From NCBI RefSeq assembly GCF_007829885.1, contig NZ_VIWW01000001.1:558001-622000 (forward strand): a stretch of 64,000 bases of DNA, given 5' to 3'. The notes below the pieces were generated by a model. The model was given only the letters and a program-made list of their open reading frames with translations. It made no database searches and had not been told where the DNA came from. The DNA comes from Streptomyces brevispora. GTDB taxonomy: Bacteria; Actinomycetota; Actinomycetes; Streptomycetales; Streptomycetaceae. This document shows, piece after piece, positions 42,320 through 51,689 of this stretch (position 1 is the first letter of the stretch; every line of letters starts with the position of its first letter). The translations under genes were made by a program, and so were the position numbers.

Positions 42320-43531
42320 TCACCGGAACGCGTCCAGACCGGTGAGCGCCTTGCCCAGCACCAGCTGGTGCATCTCCACGGTTCCCTCGTAGGTGAGCAC
42401 CGACTCCAGATTCGTCGCATGCCGCATCACCGGGTACTCCAGCGAGATCCCGTTGGCGCCGAGGATCGTGCGCGAGGTGCGGCAGATCTCGATGGCCTCC
42501 CGCACGTTGTTCAGCTTTCCGAAGCTGACCTGCTCCGGGCGGAGCCTGCCGGCGTCCATCCGGCGGCCCAGGTGATGGGCGAGCAGGATGCCCTTGTGGA
42601 GTTCGACCGCCATGTCGGCGAGCTTGGCCTGGGTGAGCTGGAAGCCGCCGATCGGCTTACCGAACTGCTCACGGGTCCGCGCGTAGTCCACGGCCGCCTC
42701 GAAGCTGGCCCGTGCCGCACCCATGGCTCCCCAGACGATGCCGTAACGGGCATGGCTGAGACAGCCGAGCGGCCCACGCAGGCCGGTGACGCCGGGCAGC
42801 ACGGCATCGGCCGGCAGCCGCACGTCGTCGAGGATCAGCTCGCTGGTGACCGAGGCGCGCAGGGACCACTTGTGCCTGATCTCGGGTGCGGCGAACCCCG
42901 GCGCGTCGGTCGGCACGACGAAGCCGCGGATGCCGGCGCCCGCGCCGTCCTCGCCGGTCTGCGCCCACACCACGGCGACCCCGGCGACCGAGCCGTTGGT
43001 GATCCACATCTTGCGGCCGCTGAGCACCCAGTCCTCGCCGTCGCGCCTGGCGTGGGTCCGCATCCCTGCCGGGTCGGAGCCGTGGTCGGGTTCGGTGAGG
43101 CCGAAGCAGCCGATGATCTCGCCGGCCGCCATGCCGGGCAGCCACCGCTGCTTCTGCTCCTCGGAGCCGAAACGGTGGATGGCGTACATGGCGAGGGAGC
43201 CCTGCACGGAGACGAGCGAGCGGATCCCGGAGTCGGCCGCTTCGAGCTCCAGGCAGGCCAGCCCGTACTGGACGGCGGTGGCGCCCGCGCAGCCGTAGCC
43301 CTCCAGGGACATGCCCAGGGCCCCGAGCGAACCGAGTTCGCGGGCCAGGTCGCGGATACCGGGCAGCTCGCCGTTCTCGTACCACTCGGCGATGTGCGGC
43401 AGGACCCGGTCGGCGGCCCAGGCCCGTACGGTGTCGCGGATCGCGAGATCCTCGGCGCTCAGGAGGTCGTCGATGCCGATCGGGTCGCGGGGGTCGAAGG
43501 GCGGGACTTTCGAGGACGGAGCGGTGGACAT
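42320..43531 (-). CDS. Acyl-CoA dehydrogenase, glutaryl-CoA dehydrogenase-like
   Basis: 403 residues. It is an FAD enzyme oxidising acyl-CoA at the alpha-beta position. Family motifs are GCFGLTEPDHGSDPAGM (FAD and substrate), WVLSGRKMWITNGSVAGV, RTREQFGKPIGGFQLTQ and the C-terminal NLESVLTYEGTVEMHQLVLG, where Glu of YEGT is the catalytic base. The Arg-Glu pattern, ESVLTYEGT and the LGKALTGLDAF end are those of glutaryl-CoA dehydrogenases, which also decarboxylate to crotonyl-CoA. ATG 43531 is preceded by GAGGCACCTCCT-type sequence with an AGGAGG-like site. No other lysine/tryptophan degradation gene is nearby. Confidence 0.9.
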   Translation of the reverse strand: MSTAPSSKVPPFDPRDPIGIDDLLSAEDLAIRDTVRAWAADRVLPHIAEWYENGELPGIRDLARELGSLGALGMSLEGYGCAGATAVQYGLACLELEAADSGIRSLVSVQGSLAMYAIHRFGSEEQKQRWLPGMAAGEIIGCFGLTEPDHGSDPAGMRTHARRDGEDWVLSGRKMWITNGSVAGVAVVWAQTGEDGAGAGIRGFVVPTDAPGFAAPEIRHKWSLRASVTSELILDDVRLPADAVLPGVTGLRGPLGCLSHARYGIVWGAMGAARASFEAAVDYARTREQFGKPIGGFQLTQAKLADMAVELHKGILLAHHLGRRMDAGRLRPEQVSFGKLNNVREAIEICRTSRTILGANGISLEYPVMRHATNLESVLTYEGTVEMHQLVLGKALTGLDAFR

Positions 43532-43627
43532 GAGGAGGTGCCTCCGGCGGCTCGCACGGTACTGAGGGCGGTACGGGAACGCCGAAAACTAGCAGTGTTA
43601 GTCACGGCGACGTGCTGACGTTACGGC

Positions 43628-45355
43628 TCAGTGTGCCGTGCGTCCAGAGCCGGTCGCCTCGGCAGGCCGCCGCGCGACGGGGAGCGGAAGCAGCACCTTG
43701 GGCCGCTCCGCGACCGGCGCTTCGTGGCCCCGGTACCCGCGGGGATCCTCGCTCTCCCGGGCGTCGGCCGCCCGGCGGCCCTCCATGGATGCGCGGGGTT
43801 CGCAGAGCGGCGGCGGGCACTCCATCAGCCGCGGCAGCCGCAGCGCGGCGAGTGCGCCGAGCAGCAGCAGGGCGGCGCTGACCAGCAGCGTGATGTGCAG
43901 CCCGTCGACGAAGGCGTGCCGGGCCGTGGAGCGCAGCACCTGGCCGAGCGGGCCGCCCAGTTGCGAGGCGACCTGGTACGCCTCGCCGAGCGAGTGGGAG
44001 GCGGCGGCGCCGGCCGAGGTGGGGACGCCCGCTTCGGGGAGCCGCGCGAGGCCCGGGGCGTACGCGGCGTTCATGACACTACCGAGCAGCGCGATCCCCA
44101 TGCCGGCGCCCAGCTGGTACGAGGTCTCGCCTATCGCGGCCGCCCCGCCGGCCCGGTCCGCGGGGGCCTCGCTGAGCATCGACTCGTAGGCACCGAAGAG
44201 CGTGGACTGCAGGCCGAAGCCGAGCACGACGAAGGACACCGTCAGCAGGCCGGGCCGGTCGTGCTGCCCCATCGCGGTCAGCATCAGCACCGCCGCGGCC
44301 GTCAGGACGAAACCCCAGCCGACCATCCGGCGCGGCCCGATACGGCGCAGGGTGTACGAGCCGGTGGCGCCCGCGGCCATCGCGGCGAAGGTGAGCGGCA
44401 GCAGCCGCAGGCCCGTCTCCAGCGGGCTGAGGCCCAGGACGAGCTGGAGGTACTGGACGGCGATCAGCTCCAGGCCGACCAGGGCGAGCATCGCGAGGAC
44501 GATGCAGCCCACCGCGGTGGTGAAGGCGGGTCTGGCGAACATCCCCATGTCGATCAGCGGGTGCGTCCGCCGTTTCTGGCGGCGGACGAACGCGACGAGC
44601 AGTGCGGCCCCGATCAGCAGGGGCGCGAGCGTGGCCGGCCCGAGGAGACCCTCGCCGGTGCCCGCCCGCTTCACGCCCAGGACCACTCCGAGGACACCGG
44701 CCGCCGCCATCAGCGCACCGAACACGTCCCAGGGGCCGTCGTCGCTGCCGCGGGACTCCGGGAGCAGCAGCCGGCCGACCGGGAGGATCAGGGCCATCAG
44801 CGGAATGTTGATCAGGAAGACCGAGCCCCACCAGAAGTGCTCGACGAGAAAGCCGCCGACGACCGGTCCGGTGGCGGCGCCGACCGCGGCGACCGCGGAC
44901 CACACCCCGATCGCCACGGCCCGCTCACGCCGGTCCGGAAAGACCTGGCGGAGGATGGACAGGGTGGCGGGCATGATCATCGCGCCGCCGACACCGAGCA
45001 GGGCCCGTGCCGCTATGAGCACGCCCGCGCTGTCGGCCATGGCGGCGACGGCGGAGGCGACCCCGAAGAGCGCGTAGCCGAGCAGCAGGATGCGCCGCCG
45101 CCCGACCCGGTCACCGAGAGTGCCGAAGAGGATCAGCAGCGACGCGCAGACCAGCGGATACGCGTCGACGATCCACAGGAGCCCGACGGCGCTGGGCCGC
45201 AGGTCCTCGGTGACGGCGGGGACGGCGACATGCAGCACCGTCGCATCGAGCGCCACGAGCAGCAGGCTGAGGCAGAGGACGACCAGGACGACCCATCGAT
45301 TGGCACCGTCGGCGGCTGCGCGCAGGCGGATTCGGGCTGTGGTCGTCCCGGACAT
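43628..45355 (-). CDS. MFS multidrug exporter, DHA2 (14-TMS) family
   Basis: 575 residues from ATG 45355, with GGAGGT 7-12 bases upstream. About 14 transmembrane segments occupy 20-500. DHA2 motifs are present: LDATVLHVAVPAVTEDL (motif D1), FGTLGDRVGRRRILLLGYAL (motif A), ALLGVGGAMIMPATLSILRQ (motif B region) and AAVGAATGPVVGGFLVEHFW (motif C, antiporter). It probably exports drugs by proton antiport. The last 75 residues are a charged cytoplasmic tail of low conservation. No regulator gene lies next to it. Confidence 0.92.
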   Translation of the reverse strand: MSGTTTARIRLRAAADGANRWVVLVVLCLSLLLVALDATVLHVAVPAVTEDLRPSAVGLLWIVDAYPLVCASLLILFGTLGDRVGRRRILLLGYALFGVASAVAAMADSAGVLIAARALLGVGGAMIMPATLSILRQVFPDRRERAVAIGVWSAVAAVGAATGPVVGGFLVEHFWWGSVFLINIPLMALILPVGRLLLPESRGSDDGPWDVFGALMAAAGVLGVVLGVKRAGTGEGLLGPATLAPLLIGAALLVAFVRRQKRRTHPLIDMGMFARPAFTTAVGCIVLAMLALVGLELIAVQYLQLVLGLSPLETGLRLLPLTFAAMAAGATGSYTLRRIGPRRMVGWGFVLTAAAVLMLTAMGQHDRPGLLTVSFVVLGFGLQSTLFGAYESMLSEAPADRAGGAAAIGETSYQLGAGMGIALLGSVMNAAYAPGLARLPEAGVPTSAGAAASHSLGEAYQVASQLGGPLGQVLRSTARHAFVDGLHITLLVSAALLLLGALAALRLPRLMECPPPLCEPRASMEGRRAADARESEDPRGYRGHEAPVAERPKVLLPLPVARRPAEATGSGRTAH

Positions 45356-45936
45356 GCATCTACCTCCCAAAAGGTCCCTCGCGCTCGGCAGGCCCCCTGG
45401 GGATTCAGCGTCCGCTGTCCCTCCGGTCCCGGCATCGACGGGCGAGTAATCCGTCAGCGTACGCGAGTTCGACAGGGCGACACGTGTCCCATCTCATACC
45501 CGGAACGGCCGCCGGGTGTGCTGTACGCCACTGCGCCCACCCGTCCCCGGCCGCCCGGAACCCTCTCGCGACCTGCGACGACCGACCGTTCCGCGGTGTG
45601 CGCGACGGCCTCCGGGCGGCGTCGCGGACTACCCGGCGAACGACGTCGCGGACTGCCCGGTGAACGGCGGACACAGGCCCCGAGTAACCGGACCGATACC
45701 GTCCGTTCCGCTCCCCCGGGGCTCCTGACAAATGCACTTCGACATCCCGTGCACTTTTCCGTCAATATCCGAAAACCCCTCCGGAGTGAACGCCGGAGAA
45801 ATAGAACAGATGGAATCCAGGATTCCCCGGAGGCCCGGGAAATCAGGCTGTCCTGAGACATTGTCCACATCACATCGTCATCACAAAGCAGCCGGATCGA
45901 CCAGGTCACCCACTCACTCGCTGTAACGTCGATTGG
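45356..45936. other. 581-base divergent gap between MFS and PAP2 genes
   Basis: No coding potential is seen. It contains two adjacent 24-bp direct repeats (GTCGCGGACTACCCGGCGAA type, 45621-45644 and 45645-45668) and a less GC-rich section from about 45730 to 45910. TAACGT at 45923-45928 lies 9 bases before the PAP2 GTG and may be a -10 element giving a leaderless mRNA. Confidence 0.5.
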
Positions 45937-46974
45937 GTGCGTACCGACATCTTCGCCCGCCTGGACCGGGAGCCGGAACCGCCGAAGATAGAGACACCGC
46001 GGATGAGCCGTCACCGCATCGCTCTCTTCGGCGGGACGTTGGCGTTCTATCTCGCCATCGTCATTGCCGTGCTCATGTCGTCCTGGCTGGTGACCCTGGA
46101 CTGGAAGGTCATGCTCTTCCGGCCGTACCAGCAGTGGCCCGGAATCCATGCGTTCCTCGACTACTACGTCGTACTCGGCCAGCGCGGACCCACGGCCGTC
46201 ATGGTCGCCTGCTGGCTCGGCTGGCGCTCCTGGCGGCAGCACACGCTGCGGCCGCTGCTGACGCTGGGCGCCTCACTGCTGCTGCTCAACGCGACGGTCG
46301 GGGCGGTCAAGTACGGCCTCGGCCGGCTCGGCCCGCACTACGCGACCCAGGTCGGCTCGGCCGAACTCTTCGCCGGCGGCGATATATTTCCCTCCGGGCA
46401 CACCGCCAACGCGGTCGTGACCTGGGGAATCCTTGCCTACCTGGCCGCCACCCCGCGGGCCAGGCGCTATCTGTCGGCGATGTCCGCAGTCGTGTCCCTC
46501 GGGGTCGGCCTGACGACGGTCTACCTCGGTACGCACTGGCTCAGCGACGTGGTGCTGGGCTGGGCTGCGGGTCTGCTGATCCTGCTCGGCCTGCCGTGGG
46601 TCGAGCCGCTGATCACCCGGGCGGAGAACTGGATCTTCGCCGCCCGCGAGCGGCTGAGTGCCCACAGCAGGCTCGTGCCGTCCCCGCCGGTGGCAGCGGG
46701 CGGCCCCAGGCCGGTTCCGGCCGGACCGCCGGCCGTGGGCGATGCCGCCGCGCAGAACCCGGTCCGCGAACCGGTGGCCGCGGGTGGACGCCAGGCGGCG
46801 GTGATCACGGCCGCGGGCCGCCCGCGCGCCCACCCGGCCCCTCCCGCGCACCAGAGTCACGCGGTGCGCTCCGAGCGCACGCCGGTCACCCCGGCCGGCA
46901 GCCGCCGCCCGCCGCACGCGGACCGCACACCGCGCGGCGGTACGGCTCCGGCCCGGCCGGTGACGGGCGGCTGA
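45937..46974 (+). CDS. PAP2-family membrane phosphatase
   Basis: 345 residues from GTG 45937. There is no ribosome-binding site, and a possible -10 lies just upstream, so the transcript may be leaderless. Five to six membrane segments lie within 28-225. PAP2 active-site motifs are KYGLGRLGP (motif 1, with the Arg but a non-canonical RLGP), PSGHTANAVV (motif 2, catalytic His) and LGTHWLSDVVLGW (motif 3, His and Asp). It should hydrolyse lipid phosphates or undecaprenyl pyrophosphate at the outer face. Residues 245-345 form a Pro/Ala/Arg-rich cytoplasmic tail. Confidence 0.88.
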   Translation: MRTDIFARLDREPEPPKIETPRMSRHRIALFGGTLAFYLAIVIAVLMSSWLVTLDWKVMLFRPYQQWPGIHAFLDYYVVLGQRGPTAVMVACWLGWRSWRQHTLRPLLTLGASLLLLNATVGAVKYGLGRLGPHYATQVGSAELFAGGDIFPSGHTANAVVTWGILAYLAATPRARRYLSAMSAVVSLGVGLTTVYLGTHWLSDVVLGWAAGLLILLGLPWVEPLITRAENWIFAARERLSAHSRLVPSPPVAAGGPRPVPAGPPAVGDAAAQNPVREPVAAGGRQAAVITAAGRPRAHPAPPAHQSHAVRSERTPVTPAGSRRPPHADRTPRGGTAPARPVTGG

Positions 46975-47014
46975 CGCGACGGGCCGCGGGAACGATACGC
47001 ACAGCCCCGCACCC

Positions 47015-47070
47015 GTATGAGTGAAGGCCCCGACCACTGGATTTCCAGCGGTCGGGGCCTTCACTCATAC
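47015..47070. terminator. Strong bidirectional terminator after the PAP2 gene
   Basis: GTATGAGTGAAGGCCCCGAC (47015-47034) pairs with GTCGGGGCCTTCACTCATAC (47051-47070); the stem continues inward with one mismatch to a short ATTT loop. A 10-base ACTACCCCGG repeat (three units, about 47140-47168) lies further downstream before the I78 gene. Confidence 0.9.
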
Positions 47071-47209
47071 GGTCGGGGCGCGTCCGCACCAGTCCCCTGG
47101 GTACGGGGGCAAACCCCCAGGGCCACCCCGGACCGCCCCGGGACTACCCCGGACTACCCCGGACTGCCCAGGACCGTCCCGGGCAGTCGCCATGGGCCGT
47201 GCGCGGCGC

Positions 47210-47425
47210 TCAGCCGATCCAGCAGCGCTTCACGACGCCGCCGTCGACCTCGAAGTTGATCCGGCCGCGCTGGAACTCCATGGTGATGACGGTGCCCGGC
47301 GGCAGGGCTCTGACCGTGTCCCAGCCACGCTCCCGGGCCCGCCGTTCGGCGGTTTCGGAGGTGAGGCCGACATACGCGCCGGGCGTGTCGTCGGGCTGGG
47401 CGGAAGGAGTCGGTATGGGTGCCAT
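47210..47425 (-). CDS. I78-family proteinase inhibitor-like protein
   Basis: 71 residues from ATG 47425 (MAPIPTPSAQPDDTPGAYVG). The I78 fold is suggested by YVGLTSETAERRARERGWDT, VRALPPGTVITMEFQRGRIN and FEVDGGVVKRCWIG, matching the small beta-sheet-plus-helix inhibitors with a TxMDFRxxRLNV-type end. There is no signal peptide, so it would act in the cytoplasm unless exported otherwise. The target protease is unknown. Two upstream in-frame ATGs lie in sequence without homology. Confidence 0.8.
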   Translation of the reverse strand: MAPIPTPSAQPDDTPGAYVGLTSETAERRARERGWDTVRALPPGTVITMEFQRGRINFEVDGGVVKRCWIG

Positions 47426-48104
47426 GCCTCTCACCGTAGGCGGCCCCGGACGACGGCGGAAGCCGGGCGCCGACCGGCCGCACGGCATCCTCACGTCCCC
47501 CACCGGTCACGCTTGTGTCACAGGATCACCACATGCGTTCCTGTCGACCCCGCTCACTCGAACGCGTGATTCGCAAATGGACGCACAGTAATCACACTGG
47601 CCCGGGAGTGAACGACCGGGAGCGCCGGAAAAACCGGTCGGATATTCATTGCCGGGCCATATCGATTTCCCTCCGGATTACCCTCCGCGAACGAGAGATC
47701 CGCCGGAAATTCACCCTTCCTTATCGCACCCTTATCTCATGCTCACAGTATCCACACCATCGGACCGGCCGGGCCGCACGGTTCCGCCCGTATAGCGGAC
47801 GCCCCGAATCACCCGTCTTCCGGGATCGGAGCAGCCGCTCCGGGCGCCGCCGCCGGGGGTGGGCACGAGCACGCCCCCGTCCGTACGAGCACGCTCCCCG
47901 TCGGCGCAGGACCGGCCCACCGACAGGGCGCCGGCCTCGCGCCACGACCTGCCATCTTCTGACATATCGCCTCATTTCCTCGTCGACCTGCTCCCCGGTT
48001 CGATTCCGTTCGCTTTCTCGCGTGACCCCGGCAGCAGCTCACCCGTTGTCTTCTTCATGAGCCGGGAACCGCCCGGCGCACGTACCGAGTTCGAGGAGCC
48101 ACCC
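47426..48104. other. 679-base gap without recognisable genes
   Basis: Six-frame reading gives only compositional frames. The section 47570-47770 is less GC-rich than its surroundings (for example GTAATCACACTGG, CCTTATCGCACCCTTATC) and probably holds the promoters of the divergent I78 and downstream genes. I see no convincing operator or RNA element. Confidence 0.45.
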
Positions 48105-48887
48105 GTGCCGCGCATGCTCGACGTCAGCGAGGACGTACGCGCCGAGATCGGCGACGCCGAAGCCGACCGGCTGCTCGTCGGCGACAACGCCCCCGGCAGT
48201 TACGACTGCACCTCCTGCCGCACCCCCGGCGACTCGGAGCAGGAACGCACCAGCACGGTGCTGTTCGTCGGCGACGAGACCGCAGTCCTCGCCTTCGCGC
48301 ACGCGACCTGCATCCCCTCCCAGGTCGTCCAGGTCGCCGAGGAGCAGCTGCAGGGGGCGGTGCGCAGCATCACCGGGAGCGAGCAGGACGCGCAGGACCG
48401 GCTGAACCCCGAGCAGGCCGTGCTGGGGATCACCAGCGGCCTCGTCCTGATCGACGACGAACTCCACCCGGCCCTGGTCGTCGAACCGACCGGGGCGATC
48501 GCCCGGCCCGGCACGGACGGCAGCGGTGGCGACGAGTTCCTGCAACTGCTGCTGGAGCAGGGCTTCCACCCGGTCCAGCGGATGGATCAGGTCCCCGAAG
48601 TGCTGCACGGCTGGTCGATCCTGCTCGCCATGGGGCAGCTGCACGCGGTGCTCCAGCCGGGCACGGGCGGGGGCGCACCGGTGGCCTGGTGGCAGGCGCA
48701 CGCGCCCCTCCAGGTGACCGAGGGCTGGCGGACCGCCGCGAACAAGTCGCAGACCGTGCTCGTCTATGCCGCCCCGGCCGGTGCGATCGGCCAGCAGCCG
48801 CGCGAGGATCTGCTGCGCGACGCGCTGGAGAAGGCTTCGGCCGGCGGGATCCTGGTCGCCGCGGCGATGCCGCTGGCCGGTACCTGA
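48105..48887 (+). CDS. Conserved actinobacterial protein of unknown function
   Basis: 260 residues from GTG 48105 (VPRMLDVSEDVRAEIGDAEA), which has GAGGAG at 48093-48098. The N-terminal 70 residues contain SYDCTSCRTPGDSEQ, a CxxC pair that may bind metal, and VLFVGDETAVLAFAHATCIP. The middle has QAVLGITSGLVLIDDELHPA, the end NKSQTVLVYAAPAGAIGQQP and AGGILVAAAMPLAGT. It looks cytoplasmic and globular. I recall close homologues throughout Streptomyces but no function. The next small gene on the same strand is probably in the same transcription unit. Confidence 0.78.
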   Translation: MPRMLDVSEDVRAEIGDAEADRLLVGDNAPGSYDCTSCRTPGDSEQERTSTVLFVGDETAVLAFAHATCIPSQVVQVAEEQLQGAVRSITGSEQDAQDRLNPEQAVLGITSGLVLIDDELHPALVVEPTGAIARPGTDGSGGDEFLQLLLEQGFHPVQRMDQVPEVLHGWSILLAMGQLHAVLQPGTGGGAPVAWWQAHAPLQVTEGWRTAANKSQTVLVYAAPAGAIGQQPREDLLRDALEKASAGGILVAAAMPLAGT

Positions 48888-48976
48888 TCGTGTCCGTGCG
48901 CCCCGAGCCCTCTGGTCGAACAGCTAATTCTCCGGCGGGCCCGCATCCGACGGGCGGTGGGGTCGTTGGCACGTAC

Positions 48977-49369
48977 GTGCACTCATACGACCCCTCCCAC
49001 CAGCGTCCGAGCCCGATCCCGGCCATGCGTCCCGCGCAGGACCCATCGGGTGGCCCGTCCCGCACCCCGATCTACGACGCGCTGTACTCCGAGTACCGCC
49101 GCTCGTTCAGGGCGTTGCCGGGTGACCGGAGCGGGGAGGAGAGTCTGGGACTTCCGAGTTTCGGCAGCGCTTTCTTCGGCTCCCGCGCCCCGCTGAGCAG
49201 CCACTCGGGCCACGGTGCGGCGGGTGCGTCCGGCGGAACGGGCGGAGCCGCGGGGCACAGCGGCAGCGCCCCCGGCACGCACACCGGAAGCCTCGGCTCC
49301 TGGCAGCGGGTGGGGCGGCACGCGGGGCGGGTGCAGGCCGCGCTGCCGCCGGGTTCGCGAGGAGCCTGA
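48977..49369 (+). CDS. Small conserved Streptomyces protein of unknown function
   Basis: About 130 residues from GTG 48977; ATG 49025 (MRPAQDPSGGPSRTPIYDAL) is the next start and begins at the best-conserved part. The motif PIYDALYSEYRRSFRALPGD followed by RSGEESLGLPSFGSAF is the recognisable core; the remainder is Gly/Ser/His-rich and probably disordered, ending near GSWQRVGRHAGRVQ. No known domain. It ends 4 bases before a perfect 24-bp hairpin. Confidence 0.65.
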   Translation: MHSYDPSHQRPSPIPAMRPAQDPSGGPSRTPIYDALYSEYRRSFRALPGDRSGEESLGLPSFGSAFFGSRAPLSSHSGHGAAGASGGTGGAAGHSGSAPGTHTGSLGSWQRVGRHAGRVQAALPPGSRGA

Positions 49370-49372
49370 CCG

Positions 49373-49425
49373 CACGACGGAGCCCCGGACCGCTCGTTCT
49401 CCGAGCGGTCCGGGGCTCCGTCGTG
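49373..49425. terminator. Perfect 24-bp hairpin terminator
   Basis: The arm 49373-49396 (CACGACGGAGCCCCGGACCG, then CTCG) is perfectly complementary to 49402-49425 around the loop TTCTC. It follows the plus-strand small gene and faces the der operon. Confidence 0.9.
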
Positions 49426-49449
49426 TCCGGGGCTCTGTGAAGCCCGGAA

Positions 49450-49481
49450 CGCGGTCCGGGCACGCACGTGCCGGGACCGCG
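49450..49481. terminator. Hairpin after der
   Basis: CGCGGTCCGGGCACG (49450-49464) pairs with CGTGCCGGGACCGCG (49467-49481) with one mismatch and a two-base centre, 12 bases after the stop of the minus-strand der gene. Confidence 0.65.
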
Positions 49482-49492
49482 TCACCTGCTGC

Positions 49493-50962
49493 CTACTTGT
49501 TGCGGCCGCGCTTCTCGCGGACCCGCACCGAGATGTGGATCGGGGTGCCCTCGAAGCCGAACTCCTCGCGCAGCCGGCGCTCGACGAAGCGCCGGTAGCC
49601 ATGCTCCAGGAAGCCGGAGGCGAAGAGCACGAAGCGCGGCGGCTTGGTGCCCGCCTGAGTGCCGAAGAGGATCCGGGGCTGCTTGCCGCCGCGGATCGGG
49701 TGCGGGTGGGAAGCGACGATCTCGCCGAGGAAGGCGTTCAGCCGGCCCGTCGGAACACGGGTCTCCCAGCCTTCCAGCGCGGTCTCGATCGCCGGGACCA
49801 GCTTCTCCATGTGGCGGCCGGTGAGGGCGGAGACATTGACCCGCGGGGCCCACGCGACCTGCGCGAGCTCCGTCTCGATCTCGCGCTCCAGGTAGTAGCG
49901 GCGCTCCTCGTCGAGGGTGTCCCACTTGTTGAAGGCGACGACGATCGCGCGTCCGGCCTCGACGGCCATGGTGATGATGCGCTGGTCCTGGACGCTGATC
50001 GACTCGCTGGAGTCGATCAGGATGACGGCGACCTCGGCCTTCTCCACGGCAGCCGCGGTACGCAGCGAGGCGTAGTAGTCCGCGCCCTCCTGGAGGTGGA
50101 CCCGGCGCCGGATGCCCGCCGTGTCGATGAACTTCCAGGTGATGCCGCCGAGCGTGATCAGCTCGTCGACCGGGTCACGGGTGGTTCCGGCCTGTTCGTT
50201 GACGACGACACGGTCCTCGTTGGCCACCTTGTTCAGCAGCGAGGACTTGCCGACGTTGGGGCGGCCGATCAGCGCGATGCGGCGCGGCCCGCCGAGCGCG
50301 GTGCCGAACGACTGGGCCGGCGCCTCGGGGAGTGCTTCCAGGACGGCGTCGAGCATGTCGCCGGTGCCGCGGCCGTGCAGCGAGGAGACCGGGTGCGGCT
50401 GGCCGAGGCCGAGCGACCAGAGCGCGGTGGCGTCCGCCTCACCGCTCTGTCCGTCCACCTTGTTGGCGCAGAGCACGACGGGCTTGCCGGACCGGCGCAG
50501 CAGCTTGACGACGGCCTCGTCGGTGTCGGTGGCGCCGACGGTGGAGTCGACCACGAAGACGACCGCGTCGGCCGTCTCGATGGCGTACTCGGCCTGGGCC
50601 GCGACGGAGGCGTCCAGCCCGAGCACGTCCTGCTCCCAGCCGCCGGTGTCGACGACCTTGAAGCGGCGGCCCGCCCATTCGGCCTCGTAGCTGACGCGGT
50701 CACGGGTGACGCCGGGCTTGTCCTGGACGACGGCCTCACGACGGCCGATGATCCGGTTCACCAGGGTCGACTTGCCGACGTTGGGGCGGCCGACGATGGC
50801 GAGAGCGGGAAGCGGTCCGTGACCGGCCTCACCGATCGCGCCCTCGACGTCCTCGGGGTCGAACCCCTCCTGCGCGGCGAGCTCCATGAACTCCGCGTAC
50901 TCGGCATCGCCAAGCGCTCCGTGCTCGTGGTCCGAGCCGCCGGAGTGAATCTGGTCGTTCAT
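49493..50962 (-). CDS. der: Ribosome biogenesis GTPase Der (EngA)
   Basis: 489 residues. Two tandem G domains plus a KH-like C-terminus, needed for 50S subunit assembly. Domain 1 (about 50-215) has [27 protein letters not shown] and NKVD. Domain 2 (about 225-400) has [32 protein letters not shown] and NKWD. The KH-like domain includes [20 protein letters not shown] and [19 protein letters not shown] 50962 (MNDQIHSGG) follows AGAGGAACG; the first 45 residues are an acidic actinobacterial extension. Last gene of the aroH-der cluster. Confidence 0.97.
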   Translation of the reverse strand: MNDQIHSGGSDHEHGALGDAEYAEFMELAAQEGFDPEDVEGAIGEAGHGPLPALAIVGRPNVGKSTLVNRIIGRREAVVQDKPGVTRDRVSYEAEWAGRRFKVVDTGGWEQDVLGLDASVAAQAEYAIETADAVVFVVDSTVGATDTDEAVVKLLRRSGKPVVLCANKVDGQSGEADATALWSLGLGQPHPVSSLHGRGTGDMLDAVLEALPEAPAQSFGTALGGPRRIALIGRPNVGKSSLLNKVANEDRVVVNEQAGTTRDPVDELITLGGITWKFIDTAGIRRRVHLQEGADYYASLRTAAAVEKAEVAVILIDSSESISVQDQRIITMAVEAGRAIVVAFNKWDTLDEERRYYLEREIETELAQVAWAPRVNVSALTGRHMEKLVPAIETALEGWETRVPTGRLNAFLGEIVASHPHPIRGGKQPRILFGTQAGTKPPRFVLFASGFLEHGYRRFVERRLREEFGFEGTPIHISVRVREKRGRNK

Positions 50963-51026
50963 GAAGTCCGTTCCTCTTTGCATCATCATCGGTGGACCAC
51001 GCAGCACGCGGTCCACTACTCACGTC

Positions 51027-51689
51027 TTACTCAGCACGCCCGGTGAGGCGCCTGGCCTGCTCCAGGTGGCCGGTCAGCCGTCCCTGGATCCGCAACGTCG
51101 CCTCGTCCAGCGCCTTGCGCGTCCGCCTGCCGCTGCGGTCACCGGCTTCGAAGGCGTCCCCGAAGACGACATCGACGCGGCTGCGCAGCGGCGGCAGTGC
51201 CGATATCAACCGTCCGCGCCGCTCGGTGCTTCCCAGGACGGCCACGGGCACGATCGGCGCCCCGCTGCGTACCGCGAAGTACGCGAGCCCGGCGCGCAGC
51301 GAGGCGAAGTCTCCTTCGCCCCTGGTGCCCTCGGGGAAGATCCCGAGCACCCCGCCGTCCTCCAGTACGCCGAGGGCGTGGGTGATGGCGGTGCGGTCGG
51401 CGGTCGTACGGTCCACCTTCAGCTGACCTATTCCGCGCAGGAACGGGTCCAGGGGGCCGACGAACGCCTCTTTCTTGATCAGGAAGTGGACGGGCCGGGG
51501 CGCGGTGCCCATCAGCATCGGACCGTCGACGTTGTGCGAGTGGTTCACCGCGAGTATGACGGGTCCCGAGGCAGGGACCCGCCACGCGCCGAGCACACGG
51601 GGCTTGAACAGCCCGTACATCAGCCCGATGCCGATGCCCCGCCCGACCGCCGCTCCGCGCAGTGTGGGTGCGCCCGTGGCTGGGCTCAC
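51027..51689 (-). CDS. plsC: 1-acyl-sn-glycerol-3-phosphate acyltransferase family protein
   Basis: 220 residues from GTG 51689, whose GTGA overlaps the cmk stop. Acyltransferase motif I is VNHSHNVDGP (His-X4-Asp), motif III is GIFPEGTRGEGDF, and substrate-binding elements are FLIKKEAFVGP and PIVPVAVLGS. It transfers an acyl group to lysophosphatidate at the inner membrane face during phospholipid synthesis. A membrane-associated hydrophobic stretch is near 15-30 (GIGIGLMYGLFKPRV). Its position between cmk and der is typical of actinobacteria. Confidence 0.9.
   Translation of the reverse strand: MSPATGAPTLRGAAVGRGIGIGLMYGLFKPRVLGAWRVPASGPVILAVNHSHNVDGPMLMGTAPRPVHFLIKKEAFVGPLDPFLRGIGQLKVDRTTADRTAITHALGVLEDGGVLGIFPEGTRGEGDFASLRAGLAYFAVRSGAPIVPVAVLGSTERRGRLISALPPLRSRVDVVFGDAFEAGDRSGRRTRKALDEATLRIQGRLTGHLEQARRLTGRAE

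Noticed and set aside
45454..46242. A 262-codon minus-strand frame in the MFS-PAP2 gap
   Set aside because: It runs across the start of the PAP2 gene, has no ribosome-binding site and no recognisable motif.
47515..48060. A 181-codon plus-strand frame in the 679-base gap
   Set aside because: Amino-acid composition is Arg/Ser/His-heavy without hydrophobic core or homology, and third-position GC bias is absent.
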